Notes: generated from the sequence alone by a model not told the origin. DNA of 54,925 nucleotides from JAPLDA01 sp043783155 (GCA_043783155.1 JAYVZS010000115.1:1-54925); one strand, 5' to 3'. Counted from the first letter of the stretch, positions 8,122-15,934 are shown. Made by a program: numbers and translations.

Positions 8122-8571
8122 ATGAAGCTGGAAAACGAAATAGTGCAAACCAAATTCAGAAGTGAAACACATAAGCTGGGGATCAACCTTGTTTATACGT
8201 TTAACTGGGTGGATGCCTTTAGCCAGAATCATTTCAGGCAATATGGAATCACCGGTCAGCAGTTTAATGTATTGAGAATTTTACGAGGACAACATCCGAA
8301 ACCGGCTACAATTAAATTGTTGAAAGAACGGATGCTCGACAAAATGAGTGATGCTTCCCGCATTGTTGAAAAACTTAGGGTGAAGGGATTTGTGGATCGT
8401 CACATTTGTCCGAGCGACAGAAGAAACTGTGATGTACTCATCAATACAAAAGGACTTGCTTTGCTTTCCGAGATTGATAAAGACGAAAAAAAATTAGACA
8501 ATTTTTTTTCAAACCTCACCTCAGCCGAGGCGAAACAACTGAATGACCTTTTAGATAAATTAAGAGGATAA
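8122..8571 (+). CDS. MarR family transcriptional regulator
   Basis: 149 residues counted from the ATG at 8122. A longer frame opens at 8056, but those 22 residues are encoded by a repeat-derived inverted repeat, so I prefer the internal ATG, giving MKLENEIVQTKFRSETHKLG. The winged-helix region runs through YGITGQQFNVLRILRGQHPKPATIKLLKERM, MSDASRIVEKLRVKGFVDR and the wing SDRRNCDVLINTKGLALL. MarR proteins usually repress their own operon and release DNA on binding phenolics, quinones or oxidants. The 25-bp dyad in the promoter at 5426-5450 is the likely target (inference). No cysteine-based redox switch is evident apart from the two Cys near the wing. Confidence 0.9.
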   Translation: MKLENEIVQTKFRSETHKLGINLVYTFNWVDAFSQNHFRQYGITGQQFNVLRILRGQHPKPATIKLLKERMLDKMSDASRIVEKLRVKGFVDRHICPSDRRNCDVLINTKGLALLSEIDKDEKKLDNFFSNLTSAEAKQLNDLLDKLRG

Positions 8572-9912
8572 TTAACCCCTTATTTTTTTGTACGCATCCA
8601 GGCAACGTTTCCTGGCGAAGGCATGATCAACGATCGGTTTAGGATAATTAAAATCTTCAAATTCCGGAACCCATTTTCGGATGTAATGAAATTCCGGATC
8701 GAATTTTTTGGTTTGTTCAGTCGGATTAAAAATCCGGAAGTACGGTGCCGCGTCACACCCTGTCCCGGCGCTCCACTGCCAGCCGCCGTTGTTGCTCGAT
8801 AATTCAAAGTCGAGCAGTTTTTTTGCGAAGTATGCTTCACCCCACCTCCAGTCGGTCAATAAATGTTTCGTGAGAAAACTTGCCGTGATCATGCGTGCAC
8901 GGTTGTGCATGAAACCGGTTGCGTTCAGTTCGCGCATGCCTGCATCAACAATCGGGTAGCCGGTTGTTCCGTTGCACCAGCGTTCAAATTCCTGTTCATC
9001 GTTTCTCCATCGGATGCGGTCGTAATTTTTTTTGAATGATTGATTCACCACGTGTGGAAAATGCCAGAGAACCATCATGTAAAATTCCCGCCAGATCAGT
9101 TCATTCAGAAAAACATCGTTCTGTTTCAACGCCTGTTTTACTAACTTACGAATGCTGATGGTTCCGAAACGAAGATGAATGCTTAACCGTGATGTTCCCT
9201 GCAACGAAGGAATATCGCGCGTTTCCGAATAGTGTTTAATAATAGAATTATCGGTAAAGGAAGAGAAGAACGGGAAATCAAAATCATCAAAACCGAGTCG
9301 CTTCAAAGAATGAATTTTCTGAAATGGAGTTTGATGAAAATTTGAAAACTGTTTTTGGTCGGTATACGATTTCAGAAAATTGTCATTCAATAAAGACCGC
9401 CATTTATTTTTATACGGAGTGAAAATCGTGTACGGTTTTCCATCATCTTTCACCACCTCCGTTTTTTCAAAAACAACCTGGTCTTTAAAGGTTTGAAACG
9501 AAACATTCTTTGTCTTTACAAAATCAGTAATCAACTTGTCTCTATCGTTCGCGTAAGGCTCGTAATCATGGTTACAGAAAATAGTTTGTATTGAAAAAGC
9601 AGTGGAAATTTTCTTCCACGTTTCCAGCGGAGTTCCATAAAAAGTGAGAAGAGTTGCGTTGTATTCTTTCAGTTGAAGATTTATTTTTTCAAGCTGTTGG
9701 TGAACGAAAACCAATCTCCGGTCGTGTTTATCTTCGAGTTCATCAAGAATATTCCGATCAAAAATAAAGACACACTGAACCGGTAAACCGGCCTTCAGTG
9801 CATGGTGCAGACCGGTATTATCTTCTAATCTCAAATCGCGGCGAAACCAGAAAATGTTTATTTTATTGTTTGTTGTCACGTTGCCTACTAATTTTTTGTT
9901 GCCCTTAATCAC
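8572..9912 (-). CDS. Deoxyribodipyrimidine photolyase / cryptochrome family
   Basis: 446-residue FAD flavoprotein that repairs UV pyrimidine dimers with light energy, or a close cryptochrome relative. The N-terminal domain starts NIFWFRRDLRLEDNTGLHHAL. The FAD domain has TSRLSIHLRFGTISIRKL, NELIWREFYMMVLWHFP, GYPIVDAGMRELNATGFMHNRARM and NGGWQWSAGTGCDAAPYFRIFNP. A GTG at about 9879 would start nearer the conserved region; the first ATG at 9912 is kept because nothing excludes it. Its stop abuts that of marR, so the two are convergent with no gap. Confidence 0.94.
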   Translation of the reverse strand: MIKGNKKLVGNVTTNNKINIFWFRRDLRLEDNTGLHHALKAGLPVQCVFIFDRNILDELEDKHDRRLVFVHQQLEKINLQLKEYNATLLTFYGTPLETWKKISTAFSIQTIFCNHDYEPYANDRDKLITDFVKTKNVSFQTFKDQVVFEKTEVVKDDGKPYTIFTPYKNKWRSLLNDNFLKSYTDQKQFSNFHQTPFQKIHSLKRLGFDDFDFPFFSSFTDNSIIKHYSETRDIPSLQGTSRLSIHLRFGTISIRKLVKQALKQNDVFLNELIWREFYMMVLWHFPHVVNQSFKKNYDRIRWRNDEQEFERWCNGTTGYPIVDAGMRELNATGFMHNRARMITASFLTKHLLTDWRWGEAYFAKKLLDFELSSNNGGWQWSAGTGCDAAPYFRIFNPTEQTKKFDPEFHYIRKWVPEFEDFNYPKPIVDHAFARKRCLDAYKKIRG

Positions 9913-9919
9913 CTTGATA

Positions 9920-10021
9920 TCATTCTGGAAGAATCTATTTCAAGGAATGTTGTGCCTTCCAAATCCTGTAGCTTTTTATTTAATTCAAGGGCGATTTGTT
10001 AAATAGATTCCTCCGGAATGA
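9920..10021. repeat. REPIN-like inverted repeat, copy 1
   Basis: TCATTCTGGAAGAATCTATT begins the left arm (9920-9940), and the right arm (10001-10021) is its complement at 19 of 21 positions. The arms share their core with the perfect hairpin at 36663-36725, but the half-sites face the opposite way: here the ATTT ends point inward. It fills the gap between the photolyase and SDR genes. Confidence 0.8.
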
Positions 10022-10047
10022 CCTGTAGTCAGGAATCTCTGGAGCCG

Positions 10048-10950
10048 TTATCGAAGAAGGTCTTTCAACGCACCATCCAATTGCAAATACTGAAACCGAA
10101 ATCCAGAATCAAGAAGTTTTTTATTTGAAACCCGTTGTCCACTTAAAACAATTTCAGATTTTTCACCCAACAGCCATTTCAGAAACCACGAAGGAACATG
10201 AACAGGTAACAATCTTCTGTGCAAATTGTTTGCAAGTGCCTGCATAAATTCTTTTTGAGTGACTGGATTGGAAGCAACAGCATTAAAAATGCCGGACATT
10301 TTTTCATCTTCAACCGCCTTCAGATAAATGGCAGAGATATCATCAACATGAATCCATGAGAGAAACTGTTTCCCTGAACCAAGCGGCGAACCGATAAAAT
10401 ATTGAACGGGCTTTGCCAGTACAGGCAATGCTCCGCCTTCTTTCGTCAATACAATTCCGGTCCGTATGATGACGACACGAATACCGAGAGATGAAATTTT
10501 CAGAACGGCATTTTCCCAAGCAATGCAGATCTCTGCCTGGAAATCATTTCCGGCGGAAGAATTTTCGTCTACCCATGTTTCTTTTGTGTCGCCGTAAAAG
10601 CCAATACCAGAAGCGGAGATAAAAGTCTTTACGTTGTGTGAACCGTCTTTCAGTTTTTCATACAAGAGTTCGGCGCTCTTCACACGGCTTTCGATTAGCT
10701 CCTTCTTTCTTTTTGTTGTCCATCTGCCATCAGCAATACCGGCACCTGTTAAATGAATGATGGTATTGGTTTCTCCAAAAGCGTTAGCGTCAATGTATTT
10801 ATTGTTGATGTCCCAGCGAAAACTATTCTCGCTCACGTTTGTATTTCTTGAAAGAATAGTAACACGATATCCGTTCGCGGTCAATAATTTACGGAGACGG
10901 GTTCCAAGCAATCCGGTTCCGCCGGTGATGAGAATGTTTTTGTGTTGCAC
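10048..10950 (-). CDS. TIGR01777-type NAD-dependent epimerase (SDR family)
   Basis: 300 residues. The Rossmann motif ITGGTGLLGTRLRKLL is at the N-terminus, followed by TIIHLTGAGIADGRWT, SASGIGFYGDT and the C-terminal DUF1731-like region FNAVASNPVTQKEFMQAL through VPSWFLKWLLGEKSEIVLSGQRVSNKKLL. These extended SDR proteins are widespread and their substrate is not established. The start is a GTG giving MQHKNILITGGTGLLG, which fits the family. A near -7 box TAACTTTA (one mismatch) lies four bases before it on the minus strand (10955-10962). Confidence 0.92.
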   Translation of the reverse strand: MQHKNILITGGTGLLGTRLRKLLTANGYRVTILSRNTNVSENSFRWDINNKYIDANAFGETNTIIHLTGAGIADGRWTTKRKKELIESRVKSAELLYEKLKDGSHNVKTFISASGIGFYGDTKETWVDENSSAGNDFQAEICIAWENAVLKISSLGIRVVIIRTGIVLTKEGGALPVLAKPVQYFIGSPLGSGKQFLSWIHVDDISAIYLKAVEDEKMSGIFNAVASNPVTQKEFMQALANNLHRRLLPVHVPSWFLKWLLGEKSEIVLSGQRVSNKKLLDSGFRFQYLQLDGALKDLLR

Positions 10951-10991
10951 GGTGTAAAGTTACAAAACGCGGCATGCAATTGCTGAGCCTA

Positions 10992-11028
10992 ACAAACTTG
11001 AGGTACCAATTTGGCACCTCAAGTTTGT
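10992..11028. repeat. Palindrome 1 of the ORF6N locus
   Basis: Thirteen-base perfect arms, ACAAACTTGAGGT (10992-11004) and ACCTCAAGTTTGT (11016-11028), with CCAA/TTGG pairing at the centre. The 25-base core (10998-11022) fits TTGA-N5-CAA-T-TTG-N5-TCAA. It lies just beyond the 3' end of the ORF6N gene. Read on the minus strand the core would encode LRCQIGTS, the same pattern as the in-gene copy. Confidence 0.9.
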
Positions 11029-11056
11029 GTTGTTGATGCAATGGGATGAAGCCAAT

Positions 11057-11527
11057 TCAATTGCTTTGCTTTTTATTCTTCGTCAACTTAAACCCTATTT
11101 TTCTTCTTGGTATTGTTTTTACGGGCTCGGGTTTCGTCAGCAAAAAATCAATCACTTCGTTGATGTTTTCAATCTTCCGGCTAAGTTTTACTTCCAACTC
11201 ATCCATTCGTTGTTGTAAAAGTTTGTAGTTGTTATTGTATTGCTTGAGCAAAATGAAGGCGCGTACGACGGCAATGTTCACCTGGATGGCAGCATCACTC
11301 CTCAATACACTTGATAACATGGTAATGCCATGTTCAGTAAAAGCATAAGGAAGGTACCGGGAGCCACCCCAACTTGAGGTTTCAATTTGAAACCTCAAGT
11401 TTTCAAACTCTTCTTCCGTAAGCCGGAACATAAAGTCCATTGGGAACTTTTTTACATTCCGTCTAACAGCAAGGTTTAAGGATTTTGTAGGGACGCCATA
11501 CAATTCTGCAAGATGTCGATCAAGCAT
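11057..11527 (-). CDS. ORF6N-domain (KilA-N/Bro-like) DNA-binding protein
   Basis: 156 residues from the first ATG. The ORF6N domain is clear: VMLDRHLAELYGVPTKSLNLAVRRN, FMFRLTEEEFENLRFQ, then SSWGGSRYLPYAFTEHGITMLSSVL; a coiled C-terminal half ends in a basic tail KIGFKLTKNKKQSN. ORF6N/KilA-N proteins are DNA-binding and common in phages and mobile elements. The frame continues upstream without a stop to 11617 and encodes NFLIIQKKIFEIRGRR, which matches the usual family N-terminus, but has no ATG, GTG or TTG. Either the start was lost, a rare ATT is used, or the protein is trimmed. Palindrome 2 lies inside the gene over the codons for N-L-R-F-Q-I-E-T-S-S. Confidence 0.85.
   Translation of the reverse strand: MLDRHLAELYGVPTKSLNLAVRRNVKKFPMDFMFRLTEEEFENLRFQIETSSWGGSRYLPYAFTEHGITMLSSVLRSDAAIQVNIAVVRAFILLKQYNNNYKLLQQRMDELEVKLSRKIENINEVIDFLLTKPEPVKTIPRRKIGFKLTKNKKQSN
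11371..11401. repeat. Palindrome 2, inside the ORF6N coding sequence
   Basis: A perfect 31-base palindrome: 15-base arms AACTTGAGGTTTCAA (11371-11385) and TTGAAACCTCAAGTT (11387-11401) around a single T. The 25-base core is 11374-11398. On the minus strand it coincides with codons for N-L-R-F-Q-I-E-T-S-S in a conserved part of the ORF6N domain. Confidence 0.95.
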
Positions 11528-11611
11528 TACACGCCGTCCTCGTATTTCAAAAATCTTCTTTTGAATAATTAAAAAGTTCCATTTGTTTTCAGGTATTGAA
11601 AAAATTAAAAA

Positions 11612-11636
11612 TTGATATCACAAATTGTGATATCAA
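11612..11636. repeat. Palindrome 3, upstream of the ORF6N gene
   Basis: A perfect 25-base palindrome: TTGATATCACAA (11612-11623), a central A, and TTGTGATATCAA (11625-11636). Same frame TTGA-N5-CAA-W-TTG-N5-TCAA as the others but with different N5 letters. It contains the in-frame TGA (11618-11620) that bounds the ORF6N reading frame. Its position suits an operator. Confidence 0.95.
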
Positions 11637-11701
11637 AGTAAGAAGGATGCAAATATATTTATTTCGATGCACTCATAAGCTTAAGAAGGATGACACGCCG
11701 G

Positions 11702-11729
11702 ACTTGAGGTGCCAAATTGGTCCCTCAAG
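11702..11729. repeat. Palindrome 4 of the ORF6N locus
   Basis: CTTGAGGTGCCAA (11703-11715) and TTGGTCCCTCAAG (11717-11729) match as complements with two mismatches; the core is 11704-11728. It shares the GAGGT half of palindromes 1 and 2. Confidence 0.8.
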
Positions 11730-11828
11730 CGTTAGCACTCTGTTTTATACATTGCCTCGCATTAGATAAGTAGCTTATAATGAAAGCATCCTGTCCTCTT
11801 TTGTGTTCGGAGTGGGACACTTACAAAT

Positions 11829-11940
11829 TAGCCCTGACAGAAGCGGAAAGCCTCCCGCCTTTCGCGGGAGCTTGCAGCGAATGGCAGGATGGAAGCCAAA
11901 TATGAAACGTCACAGCAGCGCTCCCAATCTTTTTTTTCAG
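11829..11940 (+). ncRNA. Structured intergenic element, possibly Flavo-1-like RNA
   Basis: The stretch starts TAGCCCTGACAGAAGCGG, has a stable stem CTCCCGC (11852-11858) / GCGGGAG (11864-11870), then GCAGCGAATGGCAGGATGGA, and ends with a T-rich run (CTCCCAATCTTTTTTTT). From memory this arrangement resembles a multicopy structured RNA of Bacteroidota (the Flavo-1 motif); I could not run a covariance search. No credible ORF covers it. It lies between the ORF6N locus and the rplM promoter. Confidence 0.45.
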
Positions 11941-12011
11941 GAGTTCCGTGTTCCGGGAACCCAAGGCCTTTTTAGTCCACAATCCCGCCTTCATAAATAT
12001 TTACAATAGTT

Positions 12012-12042
12012 TTTGCAGGAAAAGAAAATTATCCTACTTTTG
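12012..12042 (+). promoter_or_regulatory. rplM operon promoter
   Basis: TTTG (12012-12015), 19-base spacer, TACTTTTG (12035-12042): a full match to the Bacteroidota consensus. The transcript would have a leader of about 60 bases containing the self-complementary CAGGG-AG-CCCTG (12051-12062), a possible ribosomal-protein autoregulatory leader. The leader function is inference. Confidence 0.75.
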
Positions 12043-12109
12043 CGTCCCCTCAGGGAGCCCTGTTTATCGGGTTTATTTGCAGTAAAAATCCTTAAAAAAT
12101 CTTACTAAA

Positions 12110-12556
12110 GTGGACGCATTAAGTTATAAAACCATTTCAGCAAACGCCAAAACGGTTACCAAGAATTGGGTAATCGTTGATGCTGAAGACCAGATTCTTG
12201 GTCGCCTTACTTCTGAAGTAGCGAAAATGATTCGTGGAAAGAACAAGACCAACTTCACACCTCACGTTGATTGTGGTGATAACGTAATTGTTATCAATGC
12301 CGAGAAGGTAAAAATGACCGGCAACAAAATGCAGGAGAAAGAATACGTTCGTTATACAGGATACCCTGGAGGACAACGTTTTGCTTCACCTACAGAGTGG
12401 TTGAAAAAAAATCCGGCGCTCATCATTGAGCACGCTGTGAGAGGTATGCTTCCTAAAACCAAATTAGGTCGCGCCATTTTCGGTAACTTATACGTGTACG
12501 CAGGAACAGAACATCCTCATACAGCTCAGAAACCTAAAGCAATAAAACTTTCATAA
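12110..12556 (+). CDS. rplM: Ribosomal protein L13
   Basis: 50S subunit protein, 148 residues. Characteristic stretches are NWVIVDAEDQILGRLTSEVAKMIRGK, TPHVDCGDNVIVINAEKVKMTGNK and AVRGMLPKTKLGRAIFGNLYVYAG. The start is GTG (12110), giving MDALSYKTISANAKTV, which fits Bacteroidota L13 N-termini; no ATG is available nearby. First gene of the L13-S9 pair, nine bases ahead of rpsI. Confidence 0.98.
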   Translation: MDALSYKTISANAKTVTKNWVIVDAEDQILGRLTSEVAKMIRGKNKTNFTPHVDCGDNVIVINAEKVKMTGNKMQEKEYVRYTGYPGGQRFASPTEWLKKNPALIIEHAVRGMLPKTKLGRAIFGNLYVYAGTEHPHTAQKPKAIKLS

Positions 12557-12565
12557 CAGATAAGC

Positions 12566-12952
12566 ATGTCAATAACACATTCCATCGGAAGAAGAAAAAC
12601 ATCCATTGCCCGCATCTATTTGAAGACAGGTAACGGAACGATTACCGTTAACGAACGCGATTACAAGGAATATTTTCCAACCGGTCCGCTGCAGTACATT
12701 GTGAACCAGTCGCAGGAAGCCATCAATGCCAAAGATGGATTTGATATTGTTGTGAATGTAAGCGGAGGAGGAATAACAGGACAGGCAGAAGCTGTTCGCC
12801 TTGCTGTTGCACGCGCTCTTGTAAAAATCAGTGAAGAAAATAAACCAACGCTTCGTAAAGCCGGTTTATTAACCCGCGATCCAAGAATGGTTGAAAGAAA
12901 GAAGCCGGGACAAAAGAAAGCTCGTAAGAGATTCCAGTTCAGCAAGCGTTAA
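12566..12952 (+). CDS. rpsI: Ribosomal protein S9
   Basis: 30S subunit protein, 128 residues. Start MSITHSIGRRKTSIARIYLK and end KPGQKKARKRFQFSKR are diagnostic; the C-terminal SKR tail reaches the P-site tRNA in known ribosomes. GGGITGQAEAVRLAVARAL is the conserved central helix. Co-transcribed with rplM. Confidence 0.98.
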   Translation: MSITHSIGRRKTSIARIYLKTGNGTITVNERDYKEYFPTGPLQYIVNQSQEAINAKDGFDIVVNVSGGGITGQAEAVRLAVARALVKISEENKPTLRKAGLLTRDPRMVERKKPGQKKARKRFQFSKR

Positions 12953-13054
12953 TAGAATTGAAGATTTAAAATGGAATATTGAAATCGATTTTCTGTTTTA
13001 AATATTCAAAAGCAATAATTAAATATTCATTTTACAATATTCAATAATAAAAGG

Positions 13055-13936
13055 ATGTCAAGAGTTTCATATCAGGAATTATTAGATTCAGGTGCGCATT
13101 TCGGTCACCTAAAAAGCAAGTGGAATCCCAAAATGGCTCCATACATTTTCATGGAAGCACGTGGTATCCACATCATCGATCTCAACAAAACTGTTGCGAA
13201 AATTGATGAAGCAGCAAGCGCCATTAAATCAATCGCCAAATCAGGAAAGAAAATTCTGTTTGTTGCTACCAAGAAACAAGCGAAAGAAATTGTGACCAAC
13301 GCCGCTCAGCGTGTTTCAATGCCTTTCATTGTGGAGCGCTGGCCGGGTGGAATGCTCACCAATTTTTCTACTGTACGTAAATCGGTGAAAAAAATGACGG
13401 GCTTCGAAAAGATGGCTACTGATGGAACTTTTGAAAATATCTCGAAGAAAGAGCGTCTTCAGATTACTCGTCAGAAAGCGAAGATGGAAAAATTCCTCGG
13501 AAGCATTATTGACTTGTCTCGTTTACCTGCCGCTTTGTTTATCGTGGATACTATGAAAGAACACATCGCAGTTTCTGAAGCACGTAAACTGAACATCCCG
13601 ACATTCGCGATCACAGATACCAATACAGATCCTACAGAAGTTGACTTCGCGATTCCTGCAAATGATGACGCGACAAAGTCAATCGCTCTCATCGTTGAAA
13701 CCATGGTGAAAGCCATTGAAGAAGGTCTTGCAGAAAGAAAGCAGGATAAGGAAATGGAAAAAGAAAAAGAAGCTGACGGAGTAGAAGCATCGGCAGAAGA
13801 AGGACAGGAAAAAGTGTTTGCAGCTGGTGATGAAGAAGAGCCGGAAGTGCTTACAACAGTAAAACCAAAATCAAATCTTCGCCCGAGAAAAACCGGAGGA
13901 CCTGGCAAACCGGGAGCACCGAAGAAGAAAGACTAA
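13055..13936 (+). CDS. rpsB: Ribosomal protein S2
   Basis: 30S subunit protein, 293 residues. The S2 core runs from YQELLDSGAHFGHLKSKWNPKMAPYIF through IDLSRLPAALFIVDTMKEHIAVSEARKLNIPTFAITDTNTDPTEVDFAIPANDD. After about residue 225 comes a charged extension of some 60 residues, first acidic then basic (KSNLRPRKTGGPGKPGAPKKKD), longer than typical S2 and commonly seen in Bacteroidota. The 102-base AT-rich gap after rpsI consists of repeated ATATTCAA-like words. Followed by tsf as in most bacteria. Confidence 0.97.
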   Translation: MSRVSYQELLDSGAHFGHLKSKWNPKMAPYIFMEARGIHIIDLNKTVAKIDEAASAIKSIAKSGKKILFVATKKQAKEIVTNAAQRVSMPFIVERWPGGMLTNFSTVRKSVKKMTGFEKMATDGTFENISKKERLQITRQKAKMEKFLGSIIDLSRLPAALFIVDTMKEHIAVSEARKLNIPTFAITDTNTDPTEVDFAIPANDDATKSIALIVETMVKAIEEGLAERKQDKEMEKEKEADGVEASAEEGQEKVFAAGDEEEPEVLTTVKPKSNLRPRKTGGPGKPGAPKKKD

Positions 13937-13996
13937 TTAATTTAATGATCAATAAAAAATTGATCAAACAACAAAAAATAACAGAAGAAAAATAAA

Positions 13997-14833
13997 ATGA
14001 CAACAATGACCATTACAGCCGCCGATGTAAATAAACTCCGCCAACAAACCGGAGCAGGCATGATGGATTGCAAGAAAGCACTGATGGAAGCCAATGGTGA
14101 TTTCGAAGCGGCTATTGATAACCTCAGAAAAAAAGGACAAAAAATTGCAGCGAACCGCCAGGATCGTGAAGCAAAAGAAGGATATGTTTACGGAAAAGCG
14201 ACTGCTGACGGAAAACGCGGAGTAGTAGTATCCGTTTGCTGCGAAACAGATTTCGTTGGTAAGAACTCTGACTTTATCGCTTATGGAGAAAGCATTCTGA
14301 ATCTTGCCGTTGAGAAAAACCCGGCTACCATTGATGATCTGAAAGCGTTGAAACTTGGTAACGTGACTGTCGCAGAATCTCTTATTGAACAAATGGGAAA
14401 GATCGGTGAGAAGATTGACGTGGTGGATTTCCAGAATGTATCAGCGGGTAAAGTGATTGTGTACAACCACCCTGGAAACAGGCTGACTGCAATTGTTGGT
14501 TTCAGCATTGCTCCTGCAGGAATTGATGAAGCAGGAAAAGATGTTGCTATGCAGGTTGCTGCAATGGCTCCTGTTGCTATCGACAAAGACGATGTAGATC
14601 AGAAAATGATTGAGCGTGAAATTGAAATTGGTAAAGACCAGGCACGCCAGGAAGGTAAACCGGAGAATATGATTGAGAAAATTGCCATGGGCAAACTCAA
14701 TAAGTTCTACAATGAAAATACATTACTGAACCAGGTGTTCATCAAGGATGAAAAGAAAACTATCCGTCAGTTTCTCGAAGGCATTGACAAGAACCTGAAG
14801 ATAACAGCCATGAAAAGAGTAAAACTTGGTTAA
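13997..14833 (+). CDS. tsf: Elongation factor Ts
   Basis: Guanine-nucleotide exchange factor for EF-Tu, 278 residues. The N-terminal UBA-like module has VNKLRQQTGAGMMDCKKALMEANGDFEAAIDNLRKKG; the core contains CCETDFVGKNSDF, the TDFV element that inserts into EF-Tu. A second ATG at 14006 (MTITAADVNK) is equally plausible as start. Ends just before a strong intrinsic terminator. Confidence 0.97.
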   Translation: MTTMTITAADVNKLRQQTGAGMMDCKKALMEANGDFEAAIDNLRKKGQKIAANRQDREAKEGYVYGKATADGKRGVVVSVCCETDFVGKNSDFIAYGESILNLAVEKNPATIDDLKALKLGNVTVAESLIEQMGKIGEKIDVVDFQNVSAGKVIVYNHPGNRLTAIVGFSIAPAGIDEAGKDVAMQVAAMAPVAIDKDDVDQKMIEREIEIGKDQARQEGKPENMIEKIAMGKLNKFYNENTLLNQVFIKDEKKTIRQFLEGIDKNLKITAMKRVKLG

Positions 14834-14838
14834 AACAT

Positions 14839-14867
14839 AAAGCCCCGATATTTCGGGGCTTTTTTTT
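14839..14867 (+). terminator. Intrinsic terminator after tsf
   Basis: AAAGCCCCGA (14839-14848) pairs with TCGGGGCTTT (14853-14862) around a 4-base loop, and the T run extends to 14867. It ends the rpsB-tsf transcript and separates it from pyrH. Confidence 0.93.
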
Positions 14868-14984
14868 GGGCCTCACCCCGACCTTATCCAAAGGAGAAGG
14901 AGTAGGTGATGCGTTGAGAGCGGGGCAAGGCTTTGTATTTGAGGTGTCCACTATGTGTCAATGAATGTCCGTAAAAATTTCTCC

Positions 14985-15014
14985 TTGTAGTAAACTCTTT
15001 ATTCAATAAATTCG
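14985..15014 (+). promoter_or_regulatory. Candidate pyrH promoter
   Basis: TTG (14985-14987), 19-base spacer, TAAATTCG (15007-15014), one mismatch to TAnnTTTG. It lies downstream of the tsf terminator and 23 bases before the pyrH start, as needed for a separate pyrH-frr transcript. Confidence 0.5.
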
Positions 15015-15037
15015 CATCGGATTTAACTCCGGCAACT

Positions 15038-15751
15038 ATGATGAAATACAAACGCATTCTACTGAAGTTAAGTGGTGAAGCCCTGATGGGTGAAAAAGAA
15101 TTTGGGATTGATCATGACCGCTTGAAACTGTATGCGATGGATATCAAATCGGTTGTTGACAAAGGAGTTCAACTTGCAGTAGTCATTGGCGGAGGAAATA
15201 TTTTCAGAGGTGTTGGCAATGATACCGATGATGTGATCGACCGTGTGCAAGGCGATTACATGGGAATGCTTGCCACCGTGATCAATAGCATGGCTTTGCA
15301 AAGTGCGCTTGAAAAAATGGGCGTAACAACACGTCTGCAATCTGCCATTAAGATGGAACAGATTTGCGAACCCTACATCAAACGCAGAGCTGTACGACAC
15401 TTGGAAAAAGGCCGCGTGGTAATTTTCGGAGCCGGAACAGGAAATCCCTATTTCACAACGGATACAGCGGCATCACTTCGCGCAATTGAAATCGAAGCCG
15501 ACGTCATTTTAAAGGGAACTCGTGTAGACGGAATTTACAATGCCGATCCCGAGATTGATAAAAATGCAGTGAAGTACGATACCGTTACATTCGATGAAGT
15601 CTATGAAAAAGGATTAAAGGTGATGGATCTTACGGCCTTCACTCTTTGCAACGAAAATAAAATCTCGATCATTGTATTCGATATGAATAAACCCGGTAAC
15701 CTGCTGAAGGTGTTGGAAGGAGAACAGGTGGGAACGCTGGTTGAATTTTAG
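15038..15751 (+). CDS. pyrH: UMP kinase
   Basis: Bacterial hexameric UMP kinase of the amino-acid kinase fold, 237 residues; makes UDP from UMP in pyrimidine synthesis. YKRILLKLSGEALMGEKEFGID, VIGGGNIFRG and VIFGAGTGNPYFTTDTAASLRAIEIEADVILKGTRVDGIYNADP are diagnostic. Start could be the second Met (15041). It precedes frr, the usual neighbour. Confidence 0.97.
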   Translation: MMKYKRILLKLSGEALMGEKEFGIDHDRLKLYAMDIKSVVDKGVQLAVVIGGGNIFRGVGNDTDDVIDRVQGDYMGMLATVINSMALQSALEKMGVTTRLQSAIKMEQICEPYIKRRAVRHLEKGRVVIFGAGTGNPYFTTDTAASLRAIEIEADVILKGTRVDGIYNADPEIDKNAVKYDTVTFDEVYEKGLKVMDLTAFTLCNENKISIIVFDMNKPGNLLKVLEGEQVGTLVEF

Positions 15752-15790
15752 AGGCAAGATTTTAGAAACAAGATGATGCCTGGCAATCTG

Positions 15791-15814
15791 ATTCGTAAAT
15801 TCGTAACCCATTCG
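15791..15814. repeat. Inverted repeat flanking frr, left arm
   Basis: A 24-base arm beginning ATTCGTAAATTCGTAACCCA whose complement occurs at 16529-16552 with one mismatch. A second pair of words, AGAAACAAGAT (15764-15774) and ATCTTGTTTCT (16599-16609), also brackets frr. Confidence 0.85.
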
Positions 15815-15934
15815 AAATTCACTACAGGACCCACCACTAAGAACAAAAAACTAAGAATAGAAATCCGGAATCACGAATCGTTTTCACAAGTAACTCCATC
15901 CGTCTCCGAATCCTGAACTAAAAACTTTCAAACT

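Noticed and set aside
11803..12009. 68-codon plus-strand frame in the gap before rplM
   Set aside because: Falls on the structured repeat-like element; composition follows its stems, not a protein.
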